DNA of 64,000 nt from contig NZ_JASHIC010000016.1 of the NCBI RefSeq assembly GCF_030056705.1, positions 62,001 to 126,000 on the forward strand. The letters run 5' to 3'. Position 1 is the first letter of the stretch, and each line of letters opens with the position of its first letter. Positions 18,344 to 27,266 of this stretch are shown in pieces. Position numbers and translations under genes: made by a program. The notes below the pieces were generated by a model. That model ran no database searches, was not told where the DNA came from, and saw only the letters and a list, made by a program, of their open reading frames with translations. This DNA comes from Flectobacillus longus (GTDB lineage: Bacteria; Bacteroidota; Bacteroidia; Cytophagales; Spirosomataceae).

Positions 18344-19426
18344 ATGAATTTTTTATCTCAATCTATACTCGAAAACACAGTGATAGACCTTCTTTGGTTT
18401 GTAAGCATTTGTATGTTTGGAGTATTGATTAAAAGGTATTTCTCTATTGTCTTAAGTAAAGTTCTTTATCGGGTTTTGCGCCATGACAAAGTACCTATCT
18501 ATACCTGTATCGAACTGCTTAGGAAGCCTCTTGAGGTGTTTTTTATTCTCAATGCTATATGGCTAGCGTCCTATCATATCAAAGTCCCTAGAGCTTGGCA
18601 TTTAGCGCCAGTTGAACAATTTGGTATCCTGATGTTTGTTTGGAAAACCTTTCAACTTACGCTTATTATGTCATTTTCTTGGATACTTATTCGTATCACA
18701 AAGTTTCTGGCAATTGTTTTTCAAGAAAAAGCGGCACTCACTGAAAGTAAACTCGATGACCAGTTTGTGCCATTCACCAAAGATTTAGTGATTGTAGCCT
18801 TGGTATTAATGACGTTTTTTTCGATGCTAGGAATAGTATTCAAAATTGACGTCATAGCACTGATTACTGGTTTGGGGATTGGGGGTTTGGCAATCGCCTT
18901 GGCTGCTCGTGAGACTTTAGAAAACCTATTTGCTTCGTTTACGATTTTCTTGGATTTACCTTTTTTGGTGGGCGATACCATTTTGCTCGATAAAGTAACT
19001 GGCGATGTGGAAAAAATTGGATTCAGAAGTACCCGCATTCGTACAGGCGACGGTAGCTTGGTAACTGTACCCAATCGCCTCATTACGGCACAAGCATTAG
19101 AAAATCTCAGCCAAAGAAATTATCGTCGTGCTCGTTATGTCCTACGCCTACGTTTGGATACGCCTACCGAAGCAGTCAAAGCCATTGTGAACGATATTCA
19201 GGCTTTGGTAGAATCACATGAAAAAGTATATCATAGCGACCCTGGTAAAACTCGTTTTGATGCTATCAGCGATAATTCGCTGGATATATTAGTGTCCTAT
19301 CATGTCGCTACCAATAGTATTGTGGTCTTGAATGAAGTAAAAGAAGAAATAAATTATCAGATTTTAGTTATTGTCCAAAAACATCAGGCGCAATTAGCCT
19401 ATCCTACTTTCCGAATTATCAACTAA
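18344..19426 (+). CDS. MscS family mechanosensitive ion channel
   Basis: This is a small-conductance mechanosensitive channel of the inner membrane that relieves osmotic downshock. From the ATG at 18344 it has 360 residues. There are about five hydrophobic helices in the first 200 residues; the pore helix has the Gly/Ala pattern ITGLGIGGLAIALAARETLE. The MscS beta domain follows: LDLPFLVGDTILLDK, GDVEKIGFRSTRIRT and GSLVTVPNRLI. The C-terminal mixed domain ends at the stop. The frame opens at a TTG at 18245, but the ATG is more likely. It stands alone, divergent from coaX. Confidence 0.95.
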   Translation: MNFLSQSILENTVIDLLWFVSICMFGVLIKRYFSIVLSKVLYRVLRHDKVPIYTCIELLRKPLEVFFILNAIWLASYHIKVPRAWHLAPVEQFGILMFVWKTFQLTLIMSFSWILIRITKFLAIVFQEKAALTESKLDDQFVPFTKDLVIVALVLMTFFSMLGIVFKIDVIALITGLGIGGLAIALAARETLENLFASFTIFLDLPFLVGDTILLDKVTGDVEKIGFRSTRIRTGDGSLVTVPNRLITAQALENLSQRNYRRARYVLRLRLDTPTEAVKAIVNDIQALVESHEKVYHSDPGKTRFDAISDNSLDILVSYHVATNSIVVLNEVKEEINYQILVIVQKHQAQLAYPTFRIIN

Positions 19427-19491
19427 TTTTTTGCCATCCTTAAAAACATCCATTTACCCTGATTTCGTGTGTCTGGTGTAGAAAATGTGCG

Positions 19492-19523
19492 TGGATTAAA
19501 AAGAAAAACACAACTTTAATCCA
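19492..19523 (+). promoter_or_regulatory. Hairpin covering the start codon of the DUF2752 gene
   Basis: TGGATTAAA (19492-19500) pairs with TTTAATCCA (19515-19523). The last A is the first base of the ATG. The 9-bp hairpin could limit ribosome access; no function has been shown. Confidence 0.4.
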
Positions 19524-19852
19524 TGAACAAGCGCAAGATACCAATAGAGCTAATCGTCTGGGTAATTGGTCTTTTATGGCTGGTATTTTCCCGTCCAGAA
19601 AGTACTCATTTTACTGTTTGTCCTTTAGCTTTAGCAGGTTTTGAACATTGTCCAGGTTGCGGATTAGGTCATTCTATTTCTTATTTGTTGAGAGGTGAAT
19701 GGCAATTATCTTGGCAAAGTCACCCTCTTGGTGCTTTTGCATTGCTAATACTTATTAAACGCATTTTTGAACTTGGTAAAACAGCATTTTGCTCAAACGT
19801 TTGCTCAAACAAAACTGAAGACTTTTATCCATCTAAACTTTTAAGAAAATGA
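19523..19852 (+). CDS. DUF2752 membrane protein
   Basis: The protein has 109 residues with two hydrophobic helices (about 8-24 and 70-88). Between them is the family signature CPLALAGFEHCPGCGLGHSI, a CxxC-containing motif, followed by ShPLGAF-like residues. The function of DUF2752 is unknown; it is commonly beside TM2 proteins in Bacteroidota. The stop overlaps the ATG of the TM2 gene by 4 bases (ATGA), so the two are coupled. Confidence 0.9.
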   Translation: MNKRKIPIELIVWVIGLLWLVFSRPESTHFTVCPLALAGFEHCPGCGLGHSISYLLRGEWQLSWQSHPLGAFALLILIKRIFELGKTAFCSNVCSNKTEDFYPSKLLRK

Positions 19853-20211
19853 ATCCCAACTTCGTAATTATGATGGCCAACTTAGAACCTGAGGAGGCTC
19901 TTTTTATCCAAAGTTTAATCAGAGACTTGGACGAACCACAACAACAGCAGTTTTTGGCAATGTACCAAAACAAACGTCGTGATACAACCTTGATACTTAT
20001 TACCACCATCATGGGATTCTTTGGTTTCGCTGGTATTCAACGCTTTTTGACAGATAGAATTGGTATGGGTATCCTTTACTTCTTCACAGGAGGACTTTGT
20101 ATGATTGGTACAATCGTCGATTTGGTTAACCATAAAAGCATGACATTGGAGTATAACCGCCAAGTTGCAGCCGAAATATTAGCTTCGATTAAGCTTTGGC
20201 AAAATAGATAA
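19849..20211 (+). CDS. TM2 domain protein
   Basis: The protein has 120 residues: a cytoplasmic helical N-terminus (about 1-45), then two membrane helices forming a TM2 domain (TLILITTIMGFFGFAGIQRF, and GILYFFTGGLCMIGTIVDLV with the typical D in the second helix), and a short tail. It is translationally coupled to the DUF2752 gene. The biochemical role is not known. A second in-frame start, MMANLE, at residue 8 is possible. Confidence 0.92.
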   Translation: MNPNFVIMMANLEPEEALFIQSLIRDLDEPQQQQFLAMYQNKRRDTTLILITTIMGFFGFAGIQRFLTDRIGMGILYFFTGGLCMIGTIVDLVNHKSMTLEYNRQVAAEILASIKLWQNR

Positions 20212-20398
20212 TGGCTGTCAAGTAAAAATCTATTAGGTAGCTTATTTCTCTTTTCAACCTTTAGATGACAAATCGAGATGTTCGGCAATAAGGTATCATT
20301 TATCAAAAAGATATTGTAAATTTCATAGGAAAACATGGAATGAGTATATTATCCATATATTCGTATTTATCCCATGTAACATTTTCATTATCGTACTT

Positions 20399-21298
20399 AT
20401 GGAAAACCCAATATCTCGTCGTTCGGTATTACAAAAAACCCTAGCGGCGACTACTGCTACCATGCTGACATCATCCCTCAACAACCGCATCGAAGCTGCC
20501 GACAACCATATTGGTTCGGCTCTCAAAGGACGCATCAATCACTCGGCTTGCCGTTGGTGTTATGAGTCAGTTCCTTTTGAGGATTTGTGTAAATCTGCTA
20601 AAGAAATCGGCATGAAGTCGATTGAATTGACAGGCCCTGAAGAATGGTCTATTATGAAAAAATATGATCTTACAGCAGGTATGGGTTGGGGAAGCTGGCC
20701 AAAAGGTACTGGGTTAACAAGCTTCTTTAATGACCCTAAAAACCATGATATCTTGGTCAATTATTATAACGACTATTTAATTCCAGAAGCAGCAAAGGCA
20801 GGTATTAAAAACTTGATATGTTTTTCAGGAAATCGTAATGGTATCAGTGAAACACAAGGGTTGTTGAACTCTAAAAAAGTGATTCAACGAATCATCAAAA
20901 CAGCCGAAAAACACGATGTGACACTTTCGATGGAATTGTTGAATTCAAAAGTAAACCACAGAGATTATCAGTGTGATCATACCGAATGGGGCGTGGAACT
21001 TTGTGAAATGGTTGGTTCTGACAAATTCAAATTGTTGTACGACATCTATCACATGCAAATCATGGAGGGCGACGTAATTGCAACAATCAAAAAATATAAT
21101 GAGTATATCTCTCACTATCACACAGGTGGCGTACCAGGACGTCATGAAATCAACGACTCTCAAGAATTGAACTATCCTGCCATTATGAAAGCTATTGTTG
21201 ATACTGGCTACAAAGGCTTTATAGGACAAGAGTTTATCCCAACTCGTACCGACAAAATCGCTTCATTGCGTGAAGGTATCTTGATTTGTGATATCTAG
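20399..21298 (+). CDS. Tat-exported sugar isomerase/epimerase, hydroxypyruvate isomerase-like
   Basis: This 299-residue TIM-barrel protein belongs to the xylose-isomerase-like (AP endonuclease family 2) superfamily. The N-terminus MENPISRRSVLQKTLAATTA has the twin-arginine form, so the enzyme is probably periplasmic. Likely metal and acid residues lie in LSMELLNSKVNH, LYDIYHMQ, SHYHTGGVPGRHE and FIGQEF, the usual Glu/Asp/His/Glu set of the hydroxypyruvate isomerase group. The substrate cannot be read from sequence. The nearby GMC dehydrogenase pairs suggest a role in oxidised (keto-) sugar metabolism. A terminator-bearing repeat follows. Confidence 0.88.
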   Translation: MENPISRRSVLQKTLAATTATMLTSSLNNRIEAADNHIGSALKGRINHSACRWCYESVPFEDLCKSAKEIGMKSIELTGPEEWSIMKKYDLTAGMGWGSWPKGTGLTSFFNDPKNHDILVNYYNDYLIPEAAKAGIKNLICFSGNRNGISETQGLLNSKKVIQRIIKTAEKHDVTLSMELLNSKVNHRDYQCDHTEWGVELCEMVGSDKFKLLYDIYHMQIMEGDVIATIKKYNEYISHYHTGGVPGRHEINDSQELNYPAIMKAIVDTGYKGFIGQEFIPTRTDKIASLREGILICDI

Positions 21299-21304
21299 AT
21301 CTTG

Positions 21305-21503
21305 AGTGAATTAGTGGTTGAGCGATTGATTTTAATTTACATTTTCTAGTAGAGACGCAATACTTTGCGTCTAGAGATTTGTCAATAGGAATTTTAGCTT
21401 TAAAAAGGCAGTCGAAATAAGTTTTTCGACTGCCTTTTTTTTCAGAATAATACATCTTAAGACGCAAAGTATTGCGTCTCTACTGATGAAATCATTATTC
21501 ACT
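21305..21503. repeat. Nested inverted repeat with terminator, family 1 (copy A)
   Basis: The inner arms 21348-21372 and 21460-21484 are perfect 25-bp complements of the GTAGAGACGCAAT...TTTGCGTCT type. Each arm is itself nearly palindromic. Between them is the hairpin AAAAAGGCAGTCGAAA (21402-21417) / 21424-21439, followed by TTTT on the right and preceded by AAAA on the left: a bidirectional terminator. Weaker outer arms (GAATTAGTGGTTGAGCG near 21308, ATTATTCACTCAAC near 21492) flank it. It sits between convergent genes. Confidence 0.9.
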
Positions 21504-21569
21504 CAACATTCTTGTACTGAAAACTTCTATTTAAGACTATTTTCTCATACTTCCGAAATCGACATTGCA

Positions 21570-21929
21570 TTATTCTTCTCTGTTTACGGTATCAATTGAA
21601 AAGGCAGGAAGGCATACGCTCCAATATTCACAAGCCTCGTCGAAAGGATTGCTATATCTGACCCTACTCCCCTTTGTTATCAAGATACTTTGTCCTGCCG
21701 AAATCTCTATTACTTCGCCATCGACTTCAATCAGTTTTTTACCTTTACTGACTAAAGTCCATTCGTCGAAAGCGGGATTTTGGTGTGGCTCACTCCAACC
21801 AGAAGGAGCAATCATACGAGCAATACTAATATTTTCTTGTTGTGTGGCTACTCTTCCGAAATGTTCTTCGATGAGTTTGCCGTCTGTAGTAGGCACTACA
21901 AATGGCTTAGTTTGATGAATGTAACTCAT
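21570..21929 (-). CDS. Cupin domain protein
   Basis: This is a single-domain cupin of 119 residues. Cupin motif 1 is recognisable around SGWSEPHQNPAFDEWTLVSK and motif 2 around ISAGQSILITKGSRVRYSNP, but the usual GxHxH is degenerate (only EPHQNP), so metal binding is uncertain. The C-terminus EYWSVCLPAFSIDTVNR is typical of small cupins of unknown function. It reads leftward ahead of the GMC genes and is separated from them by a terminator. Confidence 0.85.
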   Translation of the reverse strand: MSYIHQTKPFVVPTTDGKLIEEHFGRVATQQENISIARMIAPSGWSEPHQNPAFDEWTLVSKGKKLIEVDGEVIEISAGQSILITKGSRVRYSNPFDEACEYWSVCLPAFSIDTVNREE

Positions 21930-22002
21930 ATTACTATTTTGTAAAAACGTTTAACAAGATGTGAAATAAATCGTCTTTGACTTAGAAGGTATTGTTATAA
22001 AA

Positions 22003-22032
22003 CACAAAACGCCCCTAAAAGAGGCGTTTTGC
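22003..22032. terminator. Terminator between GMC gene and cupin
   Basis: CAAAACGCC (22005-22013) and GGCGTTTTG (22023-22031) form a 9-bp stem just after the stop of the GMC gene. Read leftward it ends in GGCGTTTTGTGTTTT, fitting a terminator for the leftward pair. Confidence 0.75.
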
Positions 22033-22059
22033 AAAGAATATGAATAGACGTTGTAAATT

Positions 22060-23775
22060 TTACAAGTTTTTCTTTTTCAATTCACTTACAGCAAAATCAG
22101 CAGCACGTGCTGTCAATGCCATATATGTCAACGATGGGTTTACGCAAGAAGCCGAAACCATTGCTGCTCCATCTGTAACGAATACGTTTTTCACAGCATG
22201 AACTTGATTGTGTTTATTCAATACTGAAGTTTTAGGATCACGACCCATACGAGCAGTACCCATTTCGTGAATACCCAAACCAATGTGAGTTGATTGGCTA
22301 TTGTAAGTACTGATGTTTTTGAAACCAGCCGCTTCCAACATTTCAGCAGCGTCGTTCATCATATCTTCACGCATTTTCAATTCGTTTTGTCCAAATTCAG
22401 ATTCGAATGAAAGTACTGGTAAGCCCCATTTATCTTTTTGGTCACTCAAAGTAAAGCGATTGCTTTCGTTTGGAAGGATTTCACCGAAACCACCAAAACC
22501 AATAGACCATGAACCTGGGTGAGTTAAATCTTCTTTGAAAGAAGCCCCAAAACCATCCATACCAACACCACGACCCCAACCTGCACGGCTAGCACCACCT
22601 TGGTAGCCAAATCCACGAAGATAATCACGCTTGTCTTTACCCCAGTTACGGAAACGTGGAATATACAAACCATTTGGACGGTTACCGAAGAAGTAATCTT
22701 CATTGAAACCTTCTACTGATGCACTTGCACCAACTCCTAAGTGGTGGTCCATGATGTTGCGACCTAATTGATCACTTTCGTTACCCATACCAGTAGGGAA
22801 ACGATTAGATTTTGAGTTCATCAAAATTGAAGCAGAAGGAATAGCACCTGCGTTCAAGAAGATGATTTTTGCATAGTACTCAGTAACAGCCATTGTATTT
22901 TGGTCAATTACACGAACACCTTTTGCTTTTTGTGTTTTATCGTCAAAAATTACTTCAGATACAATGGCATTGTGTACCATTACCAAGCGTTTTGTACGAG
23001 CTGCTGCTGGCAAAGTAGCCGATAATGAGCTAAAGTAACCACCATAAGGACAACCACGCATACACTTGTTACGGTATTGGCAAGAACCACGACCAACAGC
23101 AGTGTGTTGTGGGCCTGGCTTAGTCAAGTGAGCAACACGACCTACAGTTACAGGGCGTCCTAACTTGCTTTTTACTGCATTTGTGAAATGAGTTTCAGGA
23201 GCAGTCATTTGCATAGCTGGCAAGAAGTGGCTATCTGGTAATACGTCCAAACCTTCTGCTTGACCCGAAATACCTGCAAATTTCTCTACATACGTGTACC
23301 AAGGAGCAAGGTCTTCATAACGAATAGGCCAGTCAACCCCAACACCTTCTTTTAAATTAGCTTCAAAATCTGCTTTGTTCCAACGGTAAGACTGACGTCC
23401 CCACAACAAAGATTTACCACCTGTGTGATAGGCACGAATCCAGTCGAAACCACCTTTTTTCTCGATATAAGGGTTTTGCTTATCGTTTTCGAACAAATAG
23501 CGGTGCTCTTCGTTGGCTGTATAACCAGTACGCATATTAGCCCAGTACTCTTCTGCAGCCATATTTGTTGGACGACCACGGTGCGCAAAATCCCAAGGAT
23601 CTTTCATTGCCGTTTCGTAACCTTCGATATGCTTGATTTCACGACCACGCTCAAGTACTGCTACTCTCAAACCTTTTTCTGTTAATTCTTTGGCAGCCCA
23701 ACCGCCCGAAATACCAGAACCAACAACGATTGCGTCGAAGGTTTGGTTTTTTACTGCATCTATATTAAGATTCAT
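22060..23775 (-). CDS. GMC family FAD dehydrogenase, copy 1
   Basis: This 571-residue glucose-methanol-choline oxidoreductase resembles the catalytic subunit of bacterial FAD sugar dehydrogenases. The FAD-binding motif VVGSGISGG is at residues 17-25. CQYRNKCMRGC (Cys232, Cys238, Cys242) has the spacing of the three cysteines that hold the 3Fe-4S cluster in FAD glucose dehydrogenases. The catalytic pair is His503 (HEMGTARMG) and Asn546 (NPSLT). There is no signal peptide; export by Tat together with its small partner (23947-24552) is expected from the family. The substrate is a sugar or glycoside; glucoside 3-dehydrogenase activity is an inference. Confidence 0.93.
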   Translation of the reverse strand: MNLNIDAVKNQTFDAIVVGSGISGGWAAKELTEKGLRVAVLERGREIKHIEGYETAMKDPWDFAHRGRPTNMAAEEYWANMRTGYTANEEHRYLFENDKQNPYIEKKGGFDWIRAYHTGGKSLLWGRQSYRWNKADFEANLKEGVGVDWPIRYEDLAPWYTYVEKFAGISGQAEGLDVLPDSHFLPAMQMTAPETHFTNAVKSKLGRPVTVGRVAHLTKPGPQHTAVGRGSCQYRNKCMRGCPYGGYFSSLSATLPAAARTKRLVMVHNAIVSEVIFDDKTQKAKGVRVIDQNTMAVTEYYAKIIFLNAGAIPSASILMNSKSNRFPTGMGNESDQLGRNIMDHHLGVGASASVEGFNEDYFFGNRPNGLYIPRFRNWGKDKRDYLRGFGYQGGASRAGWGRGVGMDGFGASFKEDLTHPGSWSIGFGGFGEILPNESNRFTLSDQKDKWGLPVLSFESEFGQNELKMREDMMNDAAEMLEAAGFKNISTYNSQSTHIGLGIHEMGTARMGRDPKTSVLNKHNQVHAVKNVFVTDGAAMVSASCVNPSLTYMALTARAADFAVSELKKKNL

Positions 23776-23814
23776 TTTATGTCTTCTATAAGTATTGAAA
23801 GAAATTAAATAAGT

Positions 23815-23943
23815 GGGTAAAATGAAATCTATTTTACCCGCATTAGGCTGTATGCTTTAAGTTAAATATTTAACAAGATTTTTACTCATAAAGTAATTAT
23901 TTTGCTTCATACTTACAACTTCTTTCCTAAAGCCTAATAACGC
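23815..23943. repeat. Dispersed palindromic repeat, family 2 (diverged copy b)
   Basis: The segment opens with GGGTAAAAT and ATTTTACCCGCATTAGGC, matching the left part of the repeat at 13278-13417. It ends TTTCCTAAAGCCTAATAACGC, related to the right end of that copy. The middle has diverged. It lies between the GMC gene and its partner subunit gene. Confidence 0.5.
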
Positions 23944-23946
23944 TTC

Positions 23947-24552
23947 TTAGTAAGCAAAAGCTTTTTGACCCGGCTTCAATTTGATGTTCTCAAACTTACC
24001 AGGAATTGGCTCATACACGAAAGAAGCTTTCAAACCTTGCTCAGAAGTATAATAACCCGTCAAAGTAAGTTCTTTCATCAAACGCCAGAAAGGAACACCC
24101 AATGCAGCATCCATACTTTCTTTGTCTACGTTATCGCCAACTTTTACTTGCTTCACATTGTATTGTTTCATCAACTCTTTAGTATCTGATTCAAGTTGCT
24201 TCAATGTTGCAATTTGTTGGTCTTTTGATTGAGCTAAGAAGTTTTTCTTTTCTAAATCAGATACACCCGCCAAGAAGCTTTTGTGCTCTGGTGCTTTGTA
24301 ACAATCATTCAACATCATTTCAATGAATGCTGGTACTCCTGCATCTTTTGCACCAGGAGTGGTAGTTCTTGGAATGATATGCTCGGCTACTTCTGCTACT
24401 ATCTTACGCTGCGTATCATTGAGGCTAAACGACTCAAGCGCTATAGAAGTGTTTTTTGCTTCACCTGCTCTGCTCATTGCCAAAAGGGTTGGTGCCGAAA
24501 GCGTCCCTCCAATTAATAAGGCAACTTTTGAGAGTGCGTCTCTTCTGTTCAT
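23947..24552 (-). CDS. Gluconate 2-dehydrogenase subunit 3-like protein, copy 1
   Basis: This is the small partner of GMC dehydrogenases (201 residues). The start MNRRDALSKVALLIGG is a twin-arginine signal. The mature part has the family motif IVAEVAEHIIPRTTTPGAKDAGVPAFIEMML (split here by my reading at about residues 48-80) and ends in ELTLTGYYTSEQGLK and IPGKFENIKLKPGQKAFAY. Such subunits act as Tat escort and stabiliser of the flavoprotein. Its gene lies upstream of the flavoprotein gene in the same direction, the gap being filled by a repeat. Confidence 0.92.
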   Translation of the reverse strand: MNRRDALSKVALLIGGTLSAPTLLAMSRAGEAKNTSIALESFSLNDTQRKIVAEVAEHIIPRTTTPGAKDAGVPAFIEMMLNDCYKAPEHKSFLAGVSDLEKKNFLAQSKDQQIATLKQLESDTKELMKQYNVKQVKVGDNVDKESMDAALGVPFWRLMKELTLTGYYTSEQGLKASFVYEPIPGKFENIKLKPGQKAFAY

Positions 24553-24970
24553 TTTAGATCGGGATTTTGATATAGTATTTATAAATTAGTTTTTGTTCTT
24601 TCAAAAATATTCAATGGAAAGTATTCTCTTAAACCTCATTGTATCTATATGACAAAATAAAGGTATTTTATTTTTCCATTCAACGCCAAAGACAAAACTT
24701 TATTTGAAAAGTTTTATTTTTTGCGAGTTTAAAGATAACCAATATTCGGCAATACTTTGCAAGGAATTGCCATGGAAATATCGTATTTCATCCCTTATGA
24801 TGAGGTAAAATAGGGGTGATTTGTTTTTAGGAAAATACTTTTTACCATAGAAAAAGAAATAATGTGGTAAAAAGACCAAATAAAAATCCCCAAGGCTTGC
24901 TACAGCATTGGGGATTTTATGAAAAATATGGCTGTTGAATATCAACTATTGACCATTACTACAACCTATT
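24553..24970. other. Intergenic region between the two dehydrogenase pairs
   Basis: These 418 bases have no gene. The left part (near 24602-24609) has a TATTTTTG word on the leftward strand that may belong to the promoter of copy 1, without a matching upstream box. The right part holds the terminator at 24883-24918. Otherwise it is AT-rich and featureless. Confidence 0.5.
24878..24918 (-). terminator. Terminator of the second dehydrogenase pair
   Basis: AAAATCCCCAA (24883-24893) and TTGGGGATTTT (24908-24918) form an 11-bp stem, 53 bases after the stop of the leftward GMC gene. Read leftward it ends in GGGGATTTTTATTTGG. Confidence 0.85.
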
Positions 24971-26692
24971 TTACAAATTCTGCTTCTTCAATTCGTTTAC
25001 AGCAAAATTAGCAGCACGAGCTGTTAATGCCATATAAGTCAACGATGGGTTTACACACGAAGCCGAAGTCATACAAGCTCCGTCCGTTACAAATACGTTT
25101 TTGATAGCGTGTAATTGGTTATTGCCATTTACTACCGAAGTTTTAGGGTCACGTCCCATTCTAGCTGTTCCCATTTCGTGGATAGCCATACCTAAATATG
25201 AACCTCTATCATAAGTTCTCACGTTTTTGACACCAGCAGTTTCTAGCATTTCTTTGGCGTCGTTCATCATATCGATACGCATTTTCTTCTCATTTTCTTT
25301 CAACTCTGCATCGAATACTACCACAGGAATACCCCATTTATCTTTCGTGTTTTTGTCGAGATACATACGGTTTTCATGATATGGAAGTGTTTCGCCAAAA
25401 CCACTCAAGCCCATAGACCATGGTCCAATACCACTTGCTTGCTCTTTGAAATCTGTACCAAAACTTAGTTCAGATACATTACTTGCCCATGCTCCACGAC
25501 CACGACCGCCACCGCCTTGATAGCCAAAGCCACGTAAATAATCACGTTTGTCGCTACCTATATTGCGATAACGAGGTACATAAATACCATTAGCACGACG
25601 ACCATAGTAATATGTGTCTTCGTCGCCTTCCCATGTACCCGACGCACCTACACGGAAGTGGTGATCCATCAAATTATGACCTAATTCTCCAGAATCGTTA
25701 CCCAAACCATTCTGGAAACGGTTAGACGTTGAGTTTAACATCAAAGCTGTAGTACCCAAAGCCGATGCACACAAGAATACAACTTTGGCGAAGTATTCGG
25801 TAGTTTGCATAGTTACAGAGTCAATAACTCTTACACCTGTTGCTTTCTTTTTATTTTCGTCATACAAAACCTCACTTACAATAGAATCAGGGCGAAGTGT
25901 CAAACGACCTGTTTTCATACAAGCTGGTAGCGTAGATGATTGCGTACTAAAATAAGCTCCATAAGGACAGCCCAACGAACATTTGTTGCGATACTGACAA
26001 CCTGTACGACCAACACCCAACTGAGCCTGAGCAGCCTTAGATAAGTTGGCAACACGTCCGATAGTCATCACACGTCCTGGGTAGTTTTTTTCAATACGTT
26101 TTCTTACCTCTTTTTCCACACAATACATATCCATTGGCGGTAAGAACTCGCTATCTGGCAATTGAGGCAATCCAAGTTTTTCGCCTGAAATTCCTACAAA
26201 TTTTTCTACATAAGAATACCATGGTGCTACATCTTTGTAGCGAATAGGCCAGTCTACAGCAATACCATCTTTGAGGTTTGCCTCAAAATCAAGGTCACTC
26301 AAACGATATGATTGGCGTCCCCACATGATAGATTTACCCCCTACGATATTAGGACGGTACCAGTCAAAACGTTTTTCTTCTTTATATAATGAATCCGCAT
26401 CGTTGAACCAGTATTTTTCGGTCATTTCGTTGTACGGATAATCACGCATCAATTTTGGGTGAGTTTCTTTTTGCTCTACCGTTAGGCGACCATTGTATTT
26501 GGATTCCCAAGGGTCTTTCATGGCATTTTCGTAACCCGTAACGTGCTCTAAGTTTTTACCTTTTTCGAGCATCAATACGCGCAAGCCTTTTTCAGTAAGT
26601 TCTTTGGCAGCCCAGCCACCCGTAATACCCGAACCCACTACAATAGCATCGTAGGTATTGCCTTTTACGGCATCTATATTTAAGTAAGACAT
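24971..26692 (-). CDS. GMC family FAD dehydrogenase, copy 2
   Basis: This 573-residue protein is a clear paralogue of the 22060-23775 gene along its whole length, including start, end and motifs: FAD motif VVGSGITGG near residue 18, CQYRNKCSLGC with Cys232, Cys238 and Cys242 at the same numbers, catalytic His505 in HEMGTARMG and Asn548 in NPSLT. The main difference is the stretch at about residues 63-110, which probably shapes the substrate pocket. Like copy 1 it lacks its own signal peptide and is preceded by a Tat-type partner gene (43 bases upstream). Divergence suggests a different sugar substrate, which is inference. Confidence 0.93.
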   Translation of the reverse strand: MSYLNIDAVKGNTYDAIVVGSGITGGWAAKELTEKGLRVLMLEKGKNLEHVTGYENAMKDPWESKYNGRLTVEQKETHPKLMRDYPYNEMTEKYWFNDADSLYKEEKRFDWYRPNIVGGKSIMWGRQSYRLSDLDFEANLKDGIAVDWPIRYKDVAPWYSYVEKFVGISGEKLGLPQLPDSEFLPPMDMYCVEKEVRKRIEKNYPGRVMTIGRVANLSKAAQAQLGVGRTGCQYRNKCSLGCPYGAYFSTQSSTLPACMKTGRLTLRPDSIVSEVLYDENKKKATGVRVIDSVTMQTTEYFAKVVFLCASALGTTALMLNSTSNRFQNGLGNDSGELGHNLMDHHFRVGASGTWEGDEDTYYYGRRANGIYVPRYRNIGSDKRDYLRGFGYQGGGGRGRGAWASNVSELSFGTDFKEQASGIGPWSMGLSGFGETLPYHENRMYLDKNTKDKWGIPVVVFDAELKENEKKMRIDMMNDAKEMLETAGVKNVRTYDRGSYLGMAIHEMGTARMGRDPKTSVVNGNNQLHAIKNVFVTDGACMTSASCVNPSLTYMALTARAANFAVNELKKQNL

Positions 26693-26735
26693 TGTTCTGA
26701 TTAAGTTAAAATAGGGAATGATAAACCGTAATTTT

Positions 26736-27266
26736 TTACAAAGCCCAAGCTTTTTGTCCAGGTTTTAGAGGTACACAACCCTCAAAACGTCCAGGAATAG
26801 GCAAGTATTCTAAAGCTTTAGTAGCGCCAATTTCTGAAGTAAAGTAACCTGTTACAGTTAATTCTTTCATTTTCAAGAAAAATGGTTTGTTGTCTACCGT
26901 TGTTTGCTTTACCATTTCATTCTTTTGAGTTACATCCAAATCAACAAAGCCTTTTCCAAATTTGGTTTTGCTATCAGCATCCAGTTTGGATAATCCTTCA
27001 TAAAATGCCTTTTGTTCCTCCTTGGTATAGCAATCTCTTACTACACGCACAATGAATTTCTCCACGCCAGCAGCTTTTGCGCCTGGGGTATTAGTGGTAG
27101 GAATAATAATGTCTGCTACCTCAGCCAAAAGGGATTCTTGGTCCAAAGTCACTTTGAGGCTTTCGCCAGTGTAGGTTTTTTCGCCCATAACACCAGCCAT
27201 CACTGGAGCAGATATAACACCTCCTAAGAGGATTGCTACATGCTGGAGTGCATCTCTACGGTTCAT
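26736..27266 (-). CDS. Gluconate 2-dehydrogenase subunit 3-like protein, copy 2
   Basis: This paralogue of 23947-24552 has 176 residues. The Tat-type start is MNRRDALQHVAILLGGVISA. The conserved block LLAEVADIIIPTTNTPGAKA is followed by GVEKFIVRVV, and the C-terminus is ELTVTGYFTSEIG and IPGRFEGCVPLKPGQKAWAL, all shared with copy 1. It is about 25 residues shorter, by loss in the middle. It leads the second leftward pair. No cytochrome c subunit gene accompanies either pair. Confidence 0.92.
   Translation of the reverse strand: MNRRDALQHVAILLGGVISAPVMAGVMGEKTYTGESLKVTLDQESLLAEVADIIIPTTNTPGAKAAGVEKFIVRVVRDCYTKEEQKAFYEGLSKLDADSKTKFGKGFVDLDVTQKNEMVKQTTVDNKPFFLKMKELTVTGYFTSEIGATKALEYLPIPGRFEGCVPLKPGQKAWAL

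Noticed and set aside
21340-21490. Possible insertion sequence ends
   Set aside because: The inverted arms enclose only a terminator hairpin of under 100 bases and no transposase; it is treated as a small repeat.
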